Below are positions 24,142 to 32,387 of a DNA stretch of 64,000 bases, in pieces. The stretch lies in the NCBI RefSeq assembly GCF_037572775.1, contig NZ_JBBHKA010000001.1, forward strand, positions 2,294,001 through 2,358,000, in the 5' to 3' direction. Within the stretch, counting starts at the first letter, position 1. Each line of letters begins with the position of its first letter. The notes beneath the pieces were generated by a model, which searched no databases, had not been told where the DNA came from, and saw nothing but the letters and a program-made list of their open reading frames with translations. The position numbers and the translations under genes were made by a program. This stretch comes from Ramlibacter sp. PS4R-6 (GTDB lineage: Bacteria > Pseudomonadota > Gammaproteobacteria > Burkholderiales > Burkholderiaceae_C).

Positions 24142-24178
24142 GACACGCTGCGGTGCTCAACCTGAGGATGGCCGTCCA

Positions 24179-24400
24179 ATGTTGAAGAAAGCAGTCCACC
24201 CCATGTTGCAAGGCCAGAGCTTTCGCGACCGCGACGGCCAACGCTGGTTGGTGCGCGCCCAGCGCCCCGGCCCCGAAGGCCAGTTCGTGATCGAAGCCGA
24301 GATGAAGGGCACGTACCCGCGTGTCGCCGTCTACACGATGACCGAGCGCGAGTTCCGCGCCCACGCACGCACCGCGTCGCTCAAACCCGAGCGGCGTTGA
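24179..24400 (+). CDS. Small hypothetical protein, 73 aa
   Basis: Unrecognised basic protein: MLKKAVHPMLQGQSFRDRDG, QRWLVRAQRPGPEGQFVIEA, then EMKGTYPRVAVYTMTEREFR. Pattern suggests three beta strands and a short helix; the FRDRDGQRWLV block resembles small domains found beside DNA- or membrane-associated proteins in Burkholderiales. Two starts are possible (the second 8 codons in); neither has a strong ribosome site. It is convergent with the glucosidase gene, three bases apart. Confidence 0.55.
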   Translation: MLKKAVHPMLQGQSFRDRDGQRWLVRAQRPGPEGQFVIEAEMKGTYPRVAVYTMTEREFRAHARTASLKPERR

Positions 24401-24403
24401 GCC

Positions 24404-26587
24404 TCACATCCGCACGCGCACGTCGCACTCGCCCGACTTGCGCGTGACGTCGATGCCCACGTGGTTGCCGTAGCGCTGCAGCCGCATGTCCACCTTGGCG
24501 CCCGCCACGTCCAGCCGCAGGATCTCCATCCACTCGACGAAGTGCGGCAGGCGCGGCGCGTGCAGCGCCACCTCGCCGTTGCCCGCGTCCACGTCCAGCC
24601 CCAGGCAGGCCTGCAGCATGGCGTAGACGCCGGCGGCGGCCCACGCCTGCGGTGAGCACGCCACCGGGTACAGCGTGGGCCCGGCGCTGCCGCGCCGCGG
24701 GAACCCGCAGAAGAGTTCGGGCAGGCGGTGCTGGTTGAAGTGCAGGCTCGAATCGAACATGCCGCTGAAGACGCGCATGGCCTGCAGCGTGTGGCCGTAG
24801 CGCGCCATGCCCGCGGCGATCAGCGCGTTGTCGTGCGGCCAGATCGACCCGTTGTGGTACGACATGGGGTTGTAGCGCGCCTGGCCCTCGGCCACGGTGC
24901 GGATGCCCCAGCCGCTGAAGAAGTCGGGTTCCAGCAGGCGTTCGGACATGCGCGCCGCGTGCTCGGGCAGGGCAATGCCGCTCCACATCGTGTGGCCGGC
25001 GTTGGAAGTGGCGACCTCGCAGCGCTCGCCGTGGCCGTCCAGCGCGATGGCGTACAGGCCCATGTGCTCCGACCAGAAGCGCGCGGCGAAGGCTTCGCGC
25101 AAGCTGCGCGCCTTTTCGCGCTGGGTCTTGGCCATCGCGGTTTCGCCCAGCGCATCGGCAATCTCGGCCGCCTGCAGCCGCGCTTCGTACACGTAGCCCT
25201 GCACCTCGCACAGCGCGATGGGCGTGTCGGCCATGCGGCCGTCGGCATGGAACACCGAGTCGTGCGAGTCCTTCCAGCCCTGCTGCACCAGGCCGTCGCT
25301 GCTGCGCCGCGCGTAGGCGACGAAGCCGTCGGCGTCGGCCATGCGGTCGATCCAGTCCAGCGCGGCGCGCACGTTCGGCCAGATCGAGCGGATGAAGGCG
25401 AGGTCGCCGGTGCGCCGCAGGTACGCGCCGGCCAGGCCGACGAAGAGGGGCGTCGAATCGACGCTGCCGTAGTAGCGCGCAAAGGGCACCTCGCGCGTGG
25501 TGGCCATCTCGCAGTTGCGCGCCTCGTGCAGGATCTTGCCGGGCTCGGCATCGCGCGAAGGGTCGCTCTCGCGCGCCTGCGTCTCGGCGAGAAACGCCAG
25601 CACGCCGCGCGCCGGCGCAGGGTCGATCCACAGCAGCTCGCGCGCGGTGATCACGCCGTCGCGGCCGAACGTGGTCGAGTACCACGGCACGCCCGCATAC
25701 GGGTACAGGCCCGTGGAGAGCTTCGTGCACAGCATCACCACGTCGGCGAAGGAGCGCCGCAGCCACAGGTCCATCTGCGGGTGCGAGGTGACGAGCGCGC
25801 AGCTCTCGGCTTCGATCTCGCGCCGCACCTGTTCGTTGGCGCGGTAGGCCTCGACATAGGGGATGCGCCCCGTTTTCGCCGGGACGTCGCTGCGCTCGCA
25901 CTCCACCGAACAGTACAGGTGCCATTCCTCGCCCGGCGCCACCTGCACCTCGAACACCGCGCTGTCTTCGGTCAGGGACTGCGGCGCCGGCTCGAAGTGG
26001 ATGCGCGTGCGACGCTCCACCTGGTCGAGGCCCTCGTAGGCGAATAGCACGTGGTCCGCTGCCGCCCGCGCAGGCAGCGTGCGGCCACGGTTCACGCGCG
26101 CCATGCCCCGCACCTCGAACAGGTCGGCGAAGTCGGCGGAATACGCCAGGCCCAGGCGCATGAAGGCCGCTTCGGTGCCGTGGTTGGTGATGCGGATGTG
26201 CTCGCGCACGCAGTCCTGCCACAGCAGCTTGGCGCGGAAGATGTGGATGGAGCCCTTGCCGATGTCGCCGCGGTCGGGGTTCATGAACTCGGCGACCAGC
26301 ACGTTGTTGTCCTCGCGCACGCTCGAGCCCAGGAACATGGGGCGCACGCCCTCGACCGTCAGGCGCATCTCGCTCAGGTGCCGCGTGTCCTCGTAGAACA
26401 GGCCTTCCTCGCCCAGCCCGGTGCCGTCGACGTCGCCATAGCGGTCGCTCACCAAAAAGCTGTTGCCTTCCTTGAGCACGTGCGGGCTCTCGTCCGCACG
26501 CGCCGCCTTCGCCGACACGTACCACTCGTTGCCGATGCGGATGCGGTCGGCCTGCAGGCCCATGGCTTGCGTCTCGCGCTTGCTCAT
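24404..26587 (-). CDS. Amylo-alpha-1,6-glucosidase-like protein (glycogen debranching N-terminal domain)
   Basis: Large cytoplasmic glycoside hydrolase-like protein of 727 aa. Seen: an N-terminal beta-sandwich like the bacterial debranching-enzyme N-domain (LKEGNSFLVSDRYGDVDG, GLFYEDTRHLSEMRLTVEG) and an (alpha/alpha)6-barrel region with FGRDGVITARELLW, DGLVQQGWKDSHDSVFHADG and SYHNGSIWPHDNALIA, which holds the likely acidic catalytic residues. The start MSKRETQAMG overlaps the glycosyltransferase stop by four bases (ATGA). The two-gene order GT4 - debranching-like enzyme is a conserved cassette in many proteobacteria; its product is not settled. It could process a glycogen-, trehalose- or sucrose-type oligosaccharide. 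Confidence 0.87.
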   Translation of the reverse strand: MSKRETQAMGLQADRIRIGNEWYVSAKAARADESPHVLKEGNSFLVSDRYGDVDGTGLGEEGLFYEDTRHLSEMRLTVEGVRPMFLGSSVREDNNVLVAEFMNPDRGDIGKGSIHIFRAKLLWQDCVREHIRITNHGTEAAFMRLGLAYSADFADLFEVRGMARVNRGRTLPARAAADHVLFAYEGLDQVERRTRIHFEPAPQSLTEDSAVFEVQVAPGEEWHLYCSVECERSDVPAKTGRIPYVEAYRANEQVRREIEAESCALVTSHPQMDLWLRRSFADVVMLCTKLSTGLYPYAGVPWYSTTFGRDGVITARELLWIDPAPARGVLAFLAETQARESDPSRDAEPGKILHEARNCEMATTREVPFARYYGSVDSTPLFVGLAGAYLRRTGDLAFIRSIWPNVRAALDWIDRMADADGFVAYARRSSDGLVQQGWKDSHDSVFHADGRMADTPIALCEVQGYVYEARLQAAEIADALGETAMAKTQREKARSLREAFAARFWSEHMGLYAIALDGHGERCEVATSNAGHTMWSGIALPEHAARMSERLLEPDFFSGWGIRTVAEGQARYNPMSYHNGSIWPHDNALIAAGMARYGHTLQAMRVFSGMFDSSLHFNQHRLPELFCGFPRRGSAGPTLYPVACSPQAWAAAGVYAMLQACLGLDVDAGNGEVALHAPRLPHFVEWMEILRLDVAGAKVDMRLQRYGNHVGIDVTRKSGECDVRVRM

Positions 26588-27663
26588 GCGGGGCTCGATT
26601 CCTCGACGTCGCCCTCGCGTTCCATGCGATGCCCCGCAAGGCGCGAGTACACGTCGACATAAGCCTGCGCCATGTGCGGCGAGGAAAAGCGCTGCTCGAA
26701 CACGCGCCGGCAGTCGGCACGGTCGATCTCGCCGACGCGCTGCGCGGCGGCGATGGCGGCCTTCTGGTTGTCCACGACGAAGCCGGTGACGCCGTCGTCC
26801 AGGAGTTCGGGCACCGAGCCCATGCCGTAGGCGACCACGGGCGTGCCGCAGGCGAGCGACTCGATCACCACCAGGCCGAAGGGCTCGGGCCAGTCGATGG
26901 GAAAGAGCAGGGCGCGCGCGCCGCCCAGCAGCACGTTCTTGCCGGCGTCGTCCACCTCGCCCACGTACTTCACGAGCGGGTGCTCCATGAGGTGGGCGAT
27001 CTCGCGTTCGTAGTACTCGCGGTCGGCATCGTCGATCTTGGCGGCCACGACCAGCCGCGTGTTGCAGGCGACGGCGATCTCGATCGCACGGTCCAGGCGT
27101 TTCTCGGGCGAGATGCGGCCGATGAAGGCGAAGTAGTCGAGCGGCTGCGCCGAGAAGTCGTACAGCCCCAGGGGCAGGCCGTGGTACACGGTGGCGACGT
27201 AGTTCGCATCCGGCAGCGCTTGCCGCTGGTGGTCGGAGATCGACACCACCGGGTGGTCGCGGAACTGCTCGTGCAGGGCCTTGAGGTAAGGCGCGTCCAG
27301 GCGCCCGTGGAAGGTGGTCACGCTGGGCGTCGGGCAAACCCGCGACATCGGGTAGTGGAGGCAGTCGACATGGAAGTGCATCACGTCGAACTCGTTCGCC
27401 CGCTGGAACACCAGGTCGTTGAGCATGGTCTGGCGCGCCATCCAGCCCGTGCGCGCCGACGCGGTCCGCATGCCGTGTTCGCACACCGACACCAGGTCGG
27501 CGGACGTGATCGAGTCGCCGGTGGCGAAGAGCGTGACCTGGTGGCCCTGCTCGACCAGCGCCTCGGTGAGGTAGGAAACGACCCGCTCGGTGCCGCCGTA
27601 GCCCTTGGGCGGGACGCTTTCGAACAGGGGGGCGACTTGCGCGATCCTCAGGGTTTTCTTCAT
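26584..27663 (-). CDS. Glycosyltransferase family 4
   Basis: GT-B-fold glycosyltransferase of 359 aa. Seen: PPKGYGGTERVVSYLTEALV at the N-terminal acceptor domain, HFHVDCLHYP, FIGRISPEKRLDRAIEIAVA at the C-domain start and the EPFGLVVIESLACGTPVVA block, whose two Glu form the GT4 E-x7-E motif for nucleotide-sugar binding. TAGCTT ends six bases before the ATG with no ribosome site, again the near-leaderless layout. It is the first gene of a two-gene unit with the debranching-type enzyme. Donor and acceptor are unknown. Confidence 0.9.
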   Translation of the reverse strand: MKKTLRIAQVAPLFESVPPKGYGGTERVVSYLTEALVEQGHQVTLFATGDSITSADLVSVCEHGMRTASARTGWMARQTMLNDLVFQRANEFDVMHFHVDCLHYPMSRVCPTPSVTTFHGRLDAPYLKALHEQFRDHPVVSISDHQRQALPDANYVATVYHGLPLGLYDFSAQPLDYFAFIGRISPEKRLDRAIEIAVACNTRLVVAAKIDDADREYYEREIAHLMEHPLVKYVGEVDDAGKNVLLGGARALLFPIDWPEPFGLVVIESLACGTPVVAYGMGSVPELLDDGVTGFVVDNQKAAIAAAQRVGEIDRADCRRVFEQRFSSPHMAQAYVDVYSRLAGHRMEREGDVEESSPA

Positions 27664-27727
27664 CCGGCAAAGCTATCTGCTTACCGAGTCTTGTTGCATC
27701 GCCGCACTGCTGGCATTCTTGTAGTCG

Positions 27728-28282
27728 ATGGCCTACCGCTTTCTTCAACTTGTGCTTGTTTTCGCGCTGGCGCCGTTCACCGCGCACGCGGCCGACGTCG
27801 AGCTACGCAGCGGCGACATCGTGCTGTTGCGCCACGCGAGCGCGCCGGGCGTCGGCGACCCGCCGGGCTTCAAGCTGGACGATTGCGCCACGCAGCGCAA
27901 CCTCAGTGATGCGGGCCGGGCCGAAGCGCGACGGTTCGGCGAGGAGATGAAGCGGCGCGGCGTGCGCATCGGCGCGGTGCTCACCTCGCAGTGGTGCCGC
28001 ACCCGCGACACGGCGAAGCTCGCGTTTCCCGGCATCGCCGCGCGCGACGAGCCATCGTTCAACTCGTGGTTCGGGCAGGTGCCGGTGGAAAGCGAAGGCG
28101 AGCTCAAGAAGGCCCGCGACGTGCTGAGGCGCTGGAGCGGCCCGGGCGTCCTGGTGGTGGTGTCGCACCAGATCAACATCCACGCCATCACCGGCGTGCC
28201 CACGGCGTCCGCCGAAGCGGTGGTGGTGCGCAAGGACGCGAAGGGCGAACTGGCCGTCGCCGGGACGATCCAGGCGCCCTAG
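27728..28282 (+). CDS. Periplasmic histidine phosphatase family protein
   Basis: Phosphoglycerate-mutase-like (histidine phosphatase) protein of 184 aa with a cleavable signal peptide ending AHAAD. Seen: LLRHASAP holding the phospho-accepting His, RNLSDAGRAEARRFGEEM, TSQWCRTRDTAKLAF and VVSHQINIHAITG with the second catalytic His. Family members of this secreted type hydrolyse phospho-sugars or lipid A phosphate (Ais-like), but the substrate is unknown here. Its TAG shares CTAG with the stop of the convergent cardiolipin synthase gene. Confidence 0.88.
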   Translation: MAYRFLQLVLVFALAPFTAHAADVELRSGDIVLLRHASAPGVGDPPGFKLDDCATQRNLSDAGRAEARRFGEEMKRRGVRIGAVLTSQWCRTRDTAKLAFPGIAARDEPSFNSWFGQVPVESEGELKKARDVLRRWSGPGVLVVVSHQINIHAITGVPTASAEAVVVRKDAKGELAVAGTIQAP

Positions 28283-29541
28283 AAGAAGCTCTTGAACAGG
28301 TAGAACATGTTGTCGATCGCCTTGTGGCGCCAAGAGCGGTGGCGCCAGCGGTCCAGGTCGATCTCTTCCGCGCGCTTGACGTACTTCTCGAACACGCCGT
28401 CGAGCTGGCCCGCGAGGTCCTTGTCGAGGATGGCCAGCGTGATCTCGTCGTTGGTCTCGAAGCTGCGGTCGTCGAAGTTGGTCGAACCGATGGCGCTCCA
28501 GATGCCGTCCACCGTCATCACCTTCTGGTGCAGGAGCGTGTGCGGGTACTCGAAGAGCTTCACGCCGTGCTCCATCAGCATCTCGAAGTTGCGGTGCCCC
28601 GCGTGCTGCACCATGGGGTTGTCGCTGCCGCTGGTCGACGGCATCAGCACGCGCACGTCCACGCCGCGCTTCACGGCCGCGCCGAACGCCTTGATCGCCT
28701 CGGGCTCGGGGATGAAATAGGGGTTCTGGATCCAGATGCGCTTGCGCGCCAGGCAGATCACCGTGTGGTGCAGGATCTTGATGGTCGGCGCCGAGTTCTC
28801 GGGCTTCACGAACACCGGGTGCATGGTCACGTCGCCGGCGCGCTCCAGCTTCGGGAAGAAACCCTCGCCGACGAGCAGTTCGCCCGAATCGCCCGTCCAG
28901 TTCTCGCTGAACACGCCTTGCAGGTTGTTCACGATGGGGCCGTGCAGCCAGACGCTCAGGTCCGAGAAGTGGCAGCCGTCCTCCGCGTCGCCCAGCCATT
29001 CGTCCACGATGCAGTGGCCGCCGACGAAGGCCTCGCGCCCGTCGATCACGATCAGCTTGCGGTGGTCGCGGTTGTTGAGCACGCCCAGGTTGCGCAGCGA
29101 CCGCTTGTGGAAGAAGCGCACCTTGCAGCCGGCGTCGCGCAGCTGCTTCAGCACGTCCTTGCCCATGTTCCGCGAACCGGTGTCGTCGAGCATGATGCGC
29201 ACGTGGACGCCGGCGCGGGCGCGGTGGATGAAGGCCGCGGCCAGCTTGCGGCCCAGCTGGCCGTCCTTCCAGAGGAAGGTCTCGAAGTGGACGTGCTGCC
29301 GCGCGGCGGCGATGCGCTCGAGGATCACGTCGTAGAAGCGCCCGTTCTCGATCAGTTCCACGGAATTCCCATCGACGGGCGTGCTCAGGGTGATCCCGGC
29401 CAGCGAGGTCACCAGGTCGTCGATCGGCGCGTCGCACTGCACCTCGAGCTTGGGATCGCGGTGCCGGCGGATGGACCAGATCACGATCACCAGCAAGGCG
29501 ATGACCGCGAGAAAGCCGAGCGTCCAGAGGGATGCCACCAT
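28279..29541 (-). CDS. Cardiolipin synthase-type phospholipase D family protein
   Basis: Inner-membrane phospholipid transferase of 420 aa. Seen: one N-terminal transmembrane helix (LGFLAVIALLVIVIW) followed by RRH, and two PLD HxK(x)4D motifs: HRKLIVIDGREAFVGG and HQKVMTVDGIWSAIGSTNFD. The single-TM architecture is nearer to ClsB/ClsC or YwiE-like enzymes than to two-TM ClsA. It would condense phosphatidylglycerol or phosphatidylethanolamine into cardiolipin. AACAAT ends seven bases before the ATG. Confidence 0.9.
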   Translation of the reverse strand: MVASLWTLGFLAVIALLVIVIWSIRRHRDPKLEVQCDAPIDDLVTSLAGITLSTPVDGNSVELIENGRFYDVILERIAAARQHVHFETFLWKDGQLGRKLAAAFIHRARAGVHVRIMLDDTGSRNMGKDVLKQLRDAGCKVRFFHKRSLRNLGVLNNRDHRKLIVIDGREAFVGGHCIVDEWLGDAEDGCHFSDLSVWLHGPIVNNLQGVFSENWTGDSGELLVGEGFFPKLERAGDVTMHPVFVKPENSAPTIKILHHTVICLARKRIWIQNPYFIPEPEAIKAFGAAVKRGVDVRVLMPSTSGSDNPMVQHAGHRNFEMLMEHGVKLFEYPHTLLHQKVMTVDGIWSAIGSTNFDDRSFETNDEITLAILDKDLAGQLDGVFEKYVKRAEEIDLDRWRHRSWRHKAIDNMFYLFKSFF

Positions 29542-29631
29542 GGATGGGATTGTTCCGCCGCGCGCGGCAGCGCCGAGTCAGCCAATGCCGCGTCAGCGGG
29601 ACGGCGCTTGCGAACGGATGGGCTGGTTCGC

Positions 29632-30240
29632 CTACGCGCGCAGCCGTTCGACGACGCGCTGCGCGATCGGCATGCTGATGCCGTGGCCGGTGGCGGGGAA
29701 GACGTCGATGGTCGCGCTGGCCCCCAGCTGGCGCGCAGCCTCGATGGCGTGGGAGACGGGCACGACGCCGTCGTCCTGGCCGTGCAGGAAATGGAAGCGC
29801 GTGTTCGCGGGCGGCGTGGCGGGCACGATGGCAAAGCGCCCGGACAGCGACACGATGCGGCCCGCCAGCGCGTGGCCGAGCCGCGCCGATTCGAGCGCCA
29901 TGATCGCGCCCTGCGAGAAGCCCACGATCACCGTCGCCTCGGGCTTCACGCCAAAGCGTTGCTGCAGCTCATGGACCGCCTGCACGAACAGCGGCATGGC
30001 CTGCTCGATGCGCGCGGGCCGGCTGGCCTCGGTCACGCCGCCGATCGAGAACCACTGCAGCCCGCTGCCGAAATCGGAGGGAAAGGGCGCGGGCACCGAC
30101 GCCACGCTGGCGTTCGGGAAGGCGCGCGCGAGGAATTCGCCGATGGGCACCAAGTCGTCCGCCGTCGCGCCGACGCCGTGGAACAGCAGGATCAGCTGCT
30201 GTGCCCCGGGCACTTCGCGAACGACGACGGGCTCCTTCAC
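29632..30240 (-). CDS. Carboxylesterase/phospholipase-type alpha/beta hydrolase (YpfH-like)
   Basis: Serine hydrolase of 202 aa. Seen: oxyanion region LLFHGVGATADDLVPIGEFL, nucleophile elbow GFSQGAIMAL, catalytic Asp in HGQDDGVVPV and His in ATGHGISM, giving a complete Ser-Asp-His triad; length and blocks match the YpfH esterase subgroup. The start is GTG, overlapping the dioxygenase stop by four bases (GTGA), so the two are co-translated. Substrate unknown. Confidence 0.88.
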   Translation of the reverse strand: MKEPVVVREVPGAQQLILLFHGVGATADDLVPIGEFLARAFPNASVASVPAPFPSDFGSGLQWFSIGGVTEASRPARIEQAMPLFVQAVHELQQRFGVKPEATVIVGFSQGAIMALESARLGHALAGRIVSLSGRFAIVPATPPANTRFHFLHGQDDGVVPVSHAIEAARQLGASATIDVFPATGHGISMPIAQRVVERLRA

Positions 30241-31043
30241 GCCGGCACCTTCGCCGTTTCGCCGAAGACGTAGGCGTCCATCGCGAGCACGCCGAAGGTC
30301 ATGCCGCCGTCAATGACGCGCACCGGCGCGTCCGGGTCCGCCGCGCCGAAAGCGAAGGGCAGCGGCAGGTAGTGGTCCGGCGTCGGGTGCGCGCGGCGCG
30401 CATGCGGGGCCGACGTCGCGTAGTTGGCGAGCGCGGCGCCGTCGTGAGCCTTCACGGCCTTGCGGGCCCAGTCCACGAACTCGGTGGCATAGGTGGGGCC
30501 GGCGTTCTCCTCGCCGGCGCCCCACACCACCTCGCGCAGGTTGTGCGTGATGCTGCCCGAGCCGACGATCAGCACGCCTTCTTCCGCTAGCGGGGCGAGC
30601 GAGCGGCCCAGCTTCACGGCACCTTCGCCGTCGAGCGTGTGCGGCATCGACACCTGGAACACGGGCACGTCGGCCTTCGGAAAGAGATGGCGCACGGGCA
30701 CCCAGGCGCCGTGGTCCATGCCCCATTCGTTGTCGGCGACCGCGTTCCAGCCGTCGGCGTTCAGCAGCTCCAGCGCCCGCGCCGCGACGTGGGGAGCGCC
30801 GGGCGCCGGGTACTGGATGCGATAGAGCTCGTCGGGGAAACCGCCGAAGTCGTGGATGGTCTCCGGCGTGGCCGTCGTGGCCACGCGCAGGCCGCGCGTG
30901 GTCCAGTGCGGCGAGAACACGAGCACGGCCTTGGGCCGCGGCAGCTCGCGGCCGAGCTGGGTGAGCAGGGGGCCGGCCTTGCCGGGATCGATGGCGAACG
31001 TCGGCGAACCGTGCGAGATGAAGAGCGAGGGCATGCGGGTCAT
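30237..31043 (-). CDS. Class III extradiol dioxygenase family protein (LigB/DODA, YgiD-like)
   Basis: Non-heme iron or zinc protein of 268 aa in the LigB/4,5-DOPA dioxygenase family. Seen: metal-site histidines in SLFISHGSPT and VFSPHWTT, GFPDELYRIQYPAPGAP, WGMDHGAWVPVRHLFPKADV and GSGSITHNLRE. The start is the ATG before TRMPSLFISHGSP, preceded by CACAAT six bases upstream; a much longer GTG frame has no support. Related E. coli YgiD opens the ring of L-DOPA. Operon with the YpfH-like esterase. Confidence 0.9.
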   Translation of the reverse strand: MTRMPSLFISHGSPTFAIDPGKAGPLLTQLGRELPRPKAVLVFSPHWTTRGLRVATTATPETIHDFGGFPDELYRIQYPAPGAPHVAARALELLNADGWNAVADNEWGMDHGAWVPVRHLFPKADVPVFQVSMPHTLDGEGAVKLGRSLAPLAEEGVLIVGSGSITHNLREVVWGAGEENAGPTYATEFVDWARKAVKAHDGAALANYATSAPHARRAHPTPDHYLPLPFAFGAADPDAPVRVIDGGMTFGVLAMDAYVFGETAKVPA

Positions 31044-31227
31044 GGGCTCATTGTGGTCGCGCGCGCGGCTTTCGTGGGGCGGCGCCGTTGAACGCAGCGT
31101 TGCAATCGACTGAATGCTGCGTGCGTGCAGGACTTCACGCAATTCGGGCGGTGCGCGGGAATAGACCGGCCCCGCGCCGTGTTCATCCGCCCGTACGCAC
31201 CCCGAAACCCCCACAGGAGAAACTCGA

Positions 31228-31695
31228 ATGAAGAAGTTGCTTACCGCTGCCTTACTGCCGGCCCTGCTCGGCGCCTGCGCGACGACCGGCGGGACCTATG
31301 CGTCGTCCGGCAGCTATGGCGGGTCCGACTACGGCTCGCCCGCACCCGCGCCCGTCGCCAAGGTCGCGGCCGCCCCCGTCGTTGCGGGCTTGCCGCTGAT
31401 GGTCAAGGACGGCCTCGTCGTCACGAAGAAGGGCATCACCGTCTACACCTTCGACAAGGACGTCGCGGGCAGCGGCCGCTCCAGCTGCAACGGCGACTGC
31501 GCGGTGCAGTGGCCGCCGGTGCTGGCCGCTGCGTCGGACGACGCGCAGGGCGCGTACACCGTCGTCGCGCGCGACGACGGCCGCCGCCAGTGGGCCTACA
31601 AGGGCAAGCCCGTGTACACGTGGCCCGAGGACCAGGAGCCGGGCGACAAGTACGGCGACAACTACCTGAAGGCCTGGCATGTCGTGCCGCAGTGA
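31228..31695 (+). CDS. Lipoprotein with COG4315-type repeats
   Basis: Secreted lipoprotein of 155 aa. Seen: signal peptide with lipobox LGAC (about residues 15-18), a Ser/Gly/Ala-Pro linker, then the domain MVKDGLVVTKKGITVYTFDK, SSCNGDCAVQWPPVLAA, RRQWAYKGKPVYTWPEDQEP and NYLKAWHVV, the tandem strand repeats of COG4315/'secreted repeat of unknown function'. ACAGGAGA lies 8 bases upstream. A cupredoxin-like secreted protein follows seven bases after the stop. Confidence 0.88.
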   Translation: MKKLLTAALLPALLGACATTGGTYASSGSYGGSDYGSPAPAPVAKVAAAPVVAGLPLMVKDGLVVTKKGITVYTFDKDVAGSGRSSCNGDCAVQWPPVLAAASDDAQGAYTVVARDDGRRQWAYKGKPVYTWPEDQEPGDKYGDNYLKAWHVVPQ

Positions 31696-31702
31696 GCGGC
31701 GC

Positions 31703-32362
31703 ATGAAGGGCCGTCCGCTGGCCGTCCTGCTGGCCCTCGCGCTCGCGCCGCTGGCCGCGGCCGTGGCGGGCACGCTCAACGTCGTCGTGATGGACAAGGA
31801 AGGCAAGCCCGTGCCCGACGCGGTCGTGGCGCTGGTGCCTTCGCGTGCCGCGGCGCCCAAGGTGGCGCTGCCCACGCAGGTGACCATCAACCAGGAGAAG
31901 ATGCGCTTCGTGCCCGCGGTGGCCCTCGTGGCCGTGGGCGCGAAAGGCACTTTCGTCAACAACGACCCGTGGGAGCACCACGTGCGCGCCAGCGCCGCGG
32001 GCATCAAGAGCTTCGACGACGGCGGCAGCGGCGGCTTCGAGCTGCGCCTGGAAGGCAAGGCCGATGGCAAGCCGGCGAAGACGGCGGTCGCGACCTTCGA
32101 CAAGCCGGGGCCGGTCCTGGTCGGCTGCCACCTGCATGCGTCGATGAAGGGCCACGTGTACGTGAGCGACACGCCTTGGGCCGCGCTCACGGGCGATGAC
32201 GGAACCGCGAGCTTCGACGCCGTGCCCGAGGGCCCGGTGTTCGTGCGCGTGTGGCAGGCCGACCAGCTGATCGACGTGCCGCCGCGGCAGATGACGCTGG
32301 GCGCCACGCCCGCCAGCACCACCGTCCACCTCACCGTCGTGCCGCGCCGCAAACGCACCTGA
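31703..32362 (+). CDS. Cupredoxin-like periplasmic protein (methylamine-utilisation-protein-like)
   Basis: Exported protein of 219 aa with a cleavable signal peptide (AVLLALALAPLAAAVAG). Seen: a beta-sandwich with NNDPWEHHVR and GCHLHASMKGHVYVSD, placing His, Cys, His and Met in the order of a type 1 copper site (plastocyanin-like). A second beta domain, LTGDDGTASFDAVPEGPVFV, follows, of the carboxypeptidase-regulatory type. Homologues are often called methylamine utilisation proteins, although no such pathway is seen. The second ATG is used because it directly begins the signal peptide. Copper binding is inferred. Confidence 0.8.
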   Translation: MKGRPLAVLLALALAPLAAAVAGTLNVVVMDKEGKPVPDAVVALVPSRAAAPKVALPTQVTINQEKMRFVPAVALVAVGAKGTFVNNDPWEHHVRASAAGIKSFDDGGSGGFELRLEGKADGKPAKTAVATFDKPGPVLVGCHLHASMKGHVYVSDTPWAALTGDDGTASFDAVPEGPVFVRVWQADQLIDVPPRQMTLGATPASTTVHLTVVPRRKRT

Positions 32363-32387
32363 GGCCATGGCCGGGCTACGATGGGGG

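Noticed and set aside
24404..27787. 1127-residue single gene covering both carbohydrate genes
   Set aside because: The N-terminal 400 residues are a wrong-frame reading of the GT4 gene; the real start overlaps the GT4 stop by ATGA.
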